From NCBI GenBank assembly GCA_964246705.1, contig CAXTRQ010000143.1:1-15310 (forward strand): a DNA stretch of 15,310 nucleotides. Reading direction: 5' to 3'. Under the pieces are notes generated by a model. The model was not told where the DNA came from. It saw nothing but the letters and a program-made list of their open reading frames with translations, and did not search any database. Both the position numbers and the translations under genes were made by a program. Source of the stretch: DASZCR01 sp964246705. GTDB lineage: Bacteria; Acidobacteriota; Blastocatellia; Pyrinomonadales; Pyrinomonadaceae. This document shows positions 14,528 to 15,310 of this stretch, one piece after another (position 1 is the first letter of the stretch; each line of letters opens with the position of its first letter).

Positions 14528-14590
14528 CTTTCTTCTTTGCGTCTTGGCGTTTTTGCGTGAAACTTATTCGCACGCCATGAAGAAGAAAAG
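14528..14590. repeat. Dispersed intergenic repeat, partly inverted
   Basis: TCTTCTTTGCGTCTTGGCGT followed by TTTTGCGTGA (14531-14560) is the reverse-complement form of the unit at 10465 and matches the left arm of the hairpin at 106. A decayed opposite arm (ACGCCA 14572-14577, then GAAGAAGAAAAG) follows. TGGCGT/ACGCCA and the flanking CTTCTT/AAGAAG runs can pair. The remaining spacer from 14403 holds only an AAGGATGAAGG-type low-complexity patch and no gene. Confidence 0.65.
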
Positions 14591-14630
14591 TTGAGTGATT
14601 GAAGATTTGAGATTTCGCGTGTGAAAAATT

Positions 14631-15310
14631 ATGGTGACACAAATCAAGGCCACTGAGATTACGGACTTAAGCGCGGAAGAAATTGCGCGTGCCATCGCCT
14701 CCGGCGAAATCTCTTCGCGCGAAGCGGTCGAGGCTTTCATCCGTCGTATCGAAGAAGTAAATCCGCGCATCAACTCGGTCGTCGTCCCGCGCTTCGGCGA
14801 GGCGCGACGGGAGGCAGACCTCACGGACGCGGCGCGAGCGCGCGGCGAACGCGGCGGCGCGCTCGACGGCGTTCCCGTCACCATCAAAGAATCGTTCGAT
14901 GTCGAAGGGTTGCCGACGACTATCGGCTTACAGTCGCGCGCGGGGCACAGGGCGGAGAGCGATGCGCCGCTGGTCGCGCGTCTCAGAGAAGCCGGAGCGA
15001 TTATTCTCGGCAAGACCAACGTCCCGCAACTCGTGATGCTCAACGAGTCGGACAATCCCATCTATGGACGCACGAATAATCCTTGGAATCTTGAGCGCGC
15101 CGTCGGAGGCTCTTCGGGAGGTTGCGCGGCGACCATCGCGGCCGGAGGCTCGCCGCTCAGTCTGGGAAGCGACATCGGCGGGAGTTTGCGTCTTCCGGCG
15201 AACGCCTGCGGCATCAACTCTCTGAAGCCGACTTCGGGGCGGCTGACGATGATCGGTCACGCCGACATCTTTCCGGGGCAGGAAGGAATTATCTGCCAGC
15301 CCGGCCCCCA
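14631..15310 (+). CDS. Amidase-signature family hydrolase (FAAH-like), N-terminal 226 codons
   Basis: The gene is cut by the right edge. After a helical N-terminus (LSAEEIARAIASGEISSREAVEAFIRRIEEVNPRIN-like layout, residues 13-48), the catalytic core appears. Lys86 lies in VTIKESFD, Ser161 in AVGGSSGG and nucleophile Ser185 in SDIGGSLRLPA. The Lys-Ser-Ser spacings (75 and 24 residues) equal those of fatty acid amide hydrolase (142-217-241), so the Ser-cisSer-Lys triad is complete. Text such as GLPTTIGLQSR and NPIYGRTNNPWN also fits amidases that cleave C-N bonds in small amides. One deviation is Cys165 where GGSSGGE is usual. No export signal and no clear ribosome site are visible. The repeat-bearing spacer of 228 bp suggests it is transcribed apart from the molybdoenzyme genes. 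Substrate unknown. Confidence 0.85.
   Translation, partial: MVTQIKATEITDLSAEEIARAIASGEISSREAVEAFIRRIEEVNPRINSVVVPRFGEARREADLTDAARARGERGGALDGVPVTIKESFDVEGLPTTIGLQSRAGHRAESDAPLVARLREAGAIILGKTNVPQLVMLNESDNPIYGRTNNPWNLERAVGGSSGGCAATIAAGGSPLSLGSDIGGSLRLPANACGINSLKPTSGRLTMIGHADIFPGQEGIICQPGP

Overview
The window is a GC-rich bacterial chromosome segment of about 15 kb. It carries two predicted lipoproteins, a membrane-anchored molybdoenzyme system and a family of short intergenic repeats. The cell type looks like a Gram-negative heterotroph. The protein styles and the 'ACGCCAAGGCGCAAAGAAG'-type repeats remind me of Acidobacteriota (Blastocatellia-like), but there is no rRNA or marker gene here to prove this, so it is only a guess.

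Region 1 (1-3347, minus strand). After a 25-codon fragment at the left edge (possibly the start of a CstA-like carbon-starvation protein) and a very long intergenic hairpin come a lysine 6-dehydrogenase/saccharopine-dehydrogenase-like enzyme and, 20 bp upstream of it, an APC-family amino acid permease. Together they look like an amino acid (probably lysine) uptake and catabolism operon. The permease frame is broken by two in-frame TAG codons 12 bp apart. Its start is best placed at a TTG behind a perfect GGAGG.

Region 2 (3348-4739). An unrecognised 259-residue protein (plus strand) converges with a small rhodanese-domain lipoprotein (minus strand). The rhodanese frame contains one in-frame TGA, exactly where homologues of the CxCP type carry their second cysteine. 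It then continues for 44 well-conserved codons, and a SECIS-like stem-loop follows the TGA at suitable spacing. This is the best candidate for something unusual in the window: a selenocysteine-containing rhodanese.

Region 3 (4985-14402, plus strand). This looks like a sulfur-oxyanion module. It holds a sulfate/thiosulfate-type ABC importer (binding protein, one CysT-like permease, CysA-like ATPase, no CysW). Next is a fused four-cluster ferredoxin plus NrfD-type membrane anchor, a DUF1905/YdeI-like protein, a 972-residue molybdopterin oxidoreductase without a Tat signal, and its TorD/NarJ-like chaperone. The architecture (cytoplasm-facing catalytic subunit, four-cluster electron relay, quinone-reactive NrfD anchor) resembles the sulfite dehydrogenase SoeABC and related polysulfide-reductase-like complexes. 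A coherent but unproven reading is: import sulfate or thiosulfate; the divergently encoded rhodanese splits thiosulfate to sulfite; the molybdoenzyme oxidises sulfite and passes electrons to quinone.

Region 4 (14403-15310). A repeat-bearing spacer precedes the first 226 codons of an amidase-signature enzyme with a complete Lys-Ser-Ser triad, cut off by the window end. No gene-free stretch exceeds 300 bases. I saw no tRNA, rRNA, CRISPR array, transposase or phage gene.
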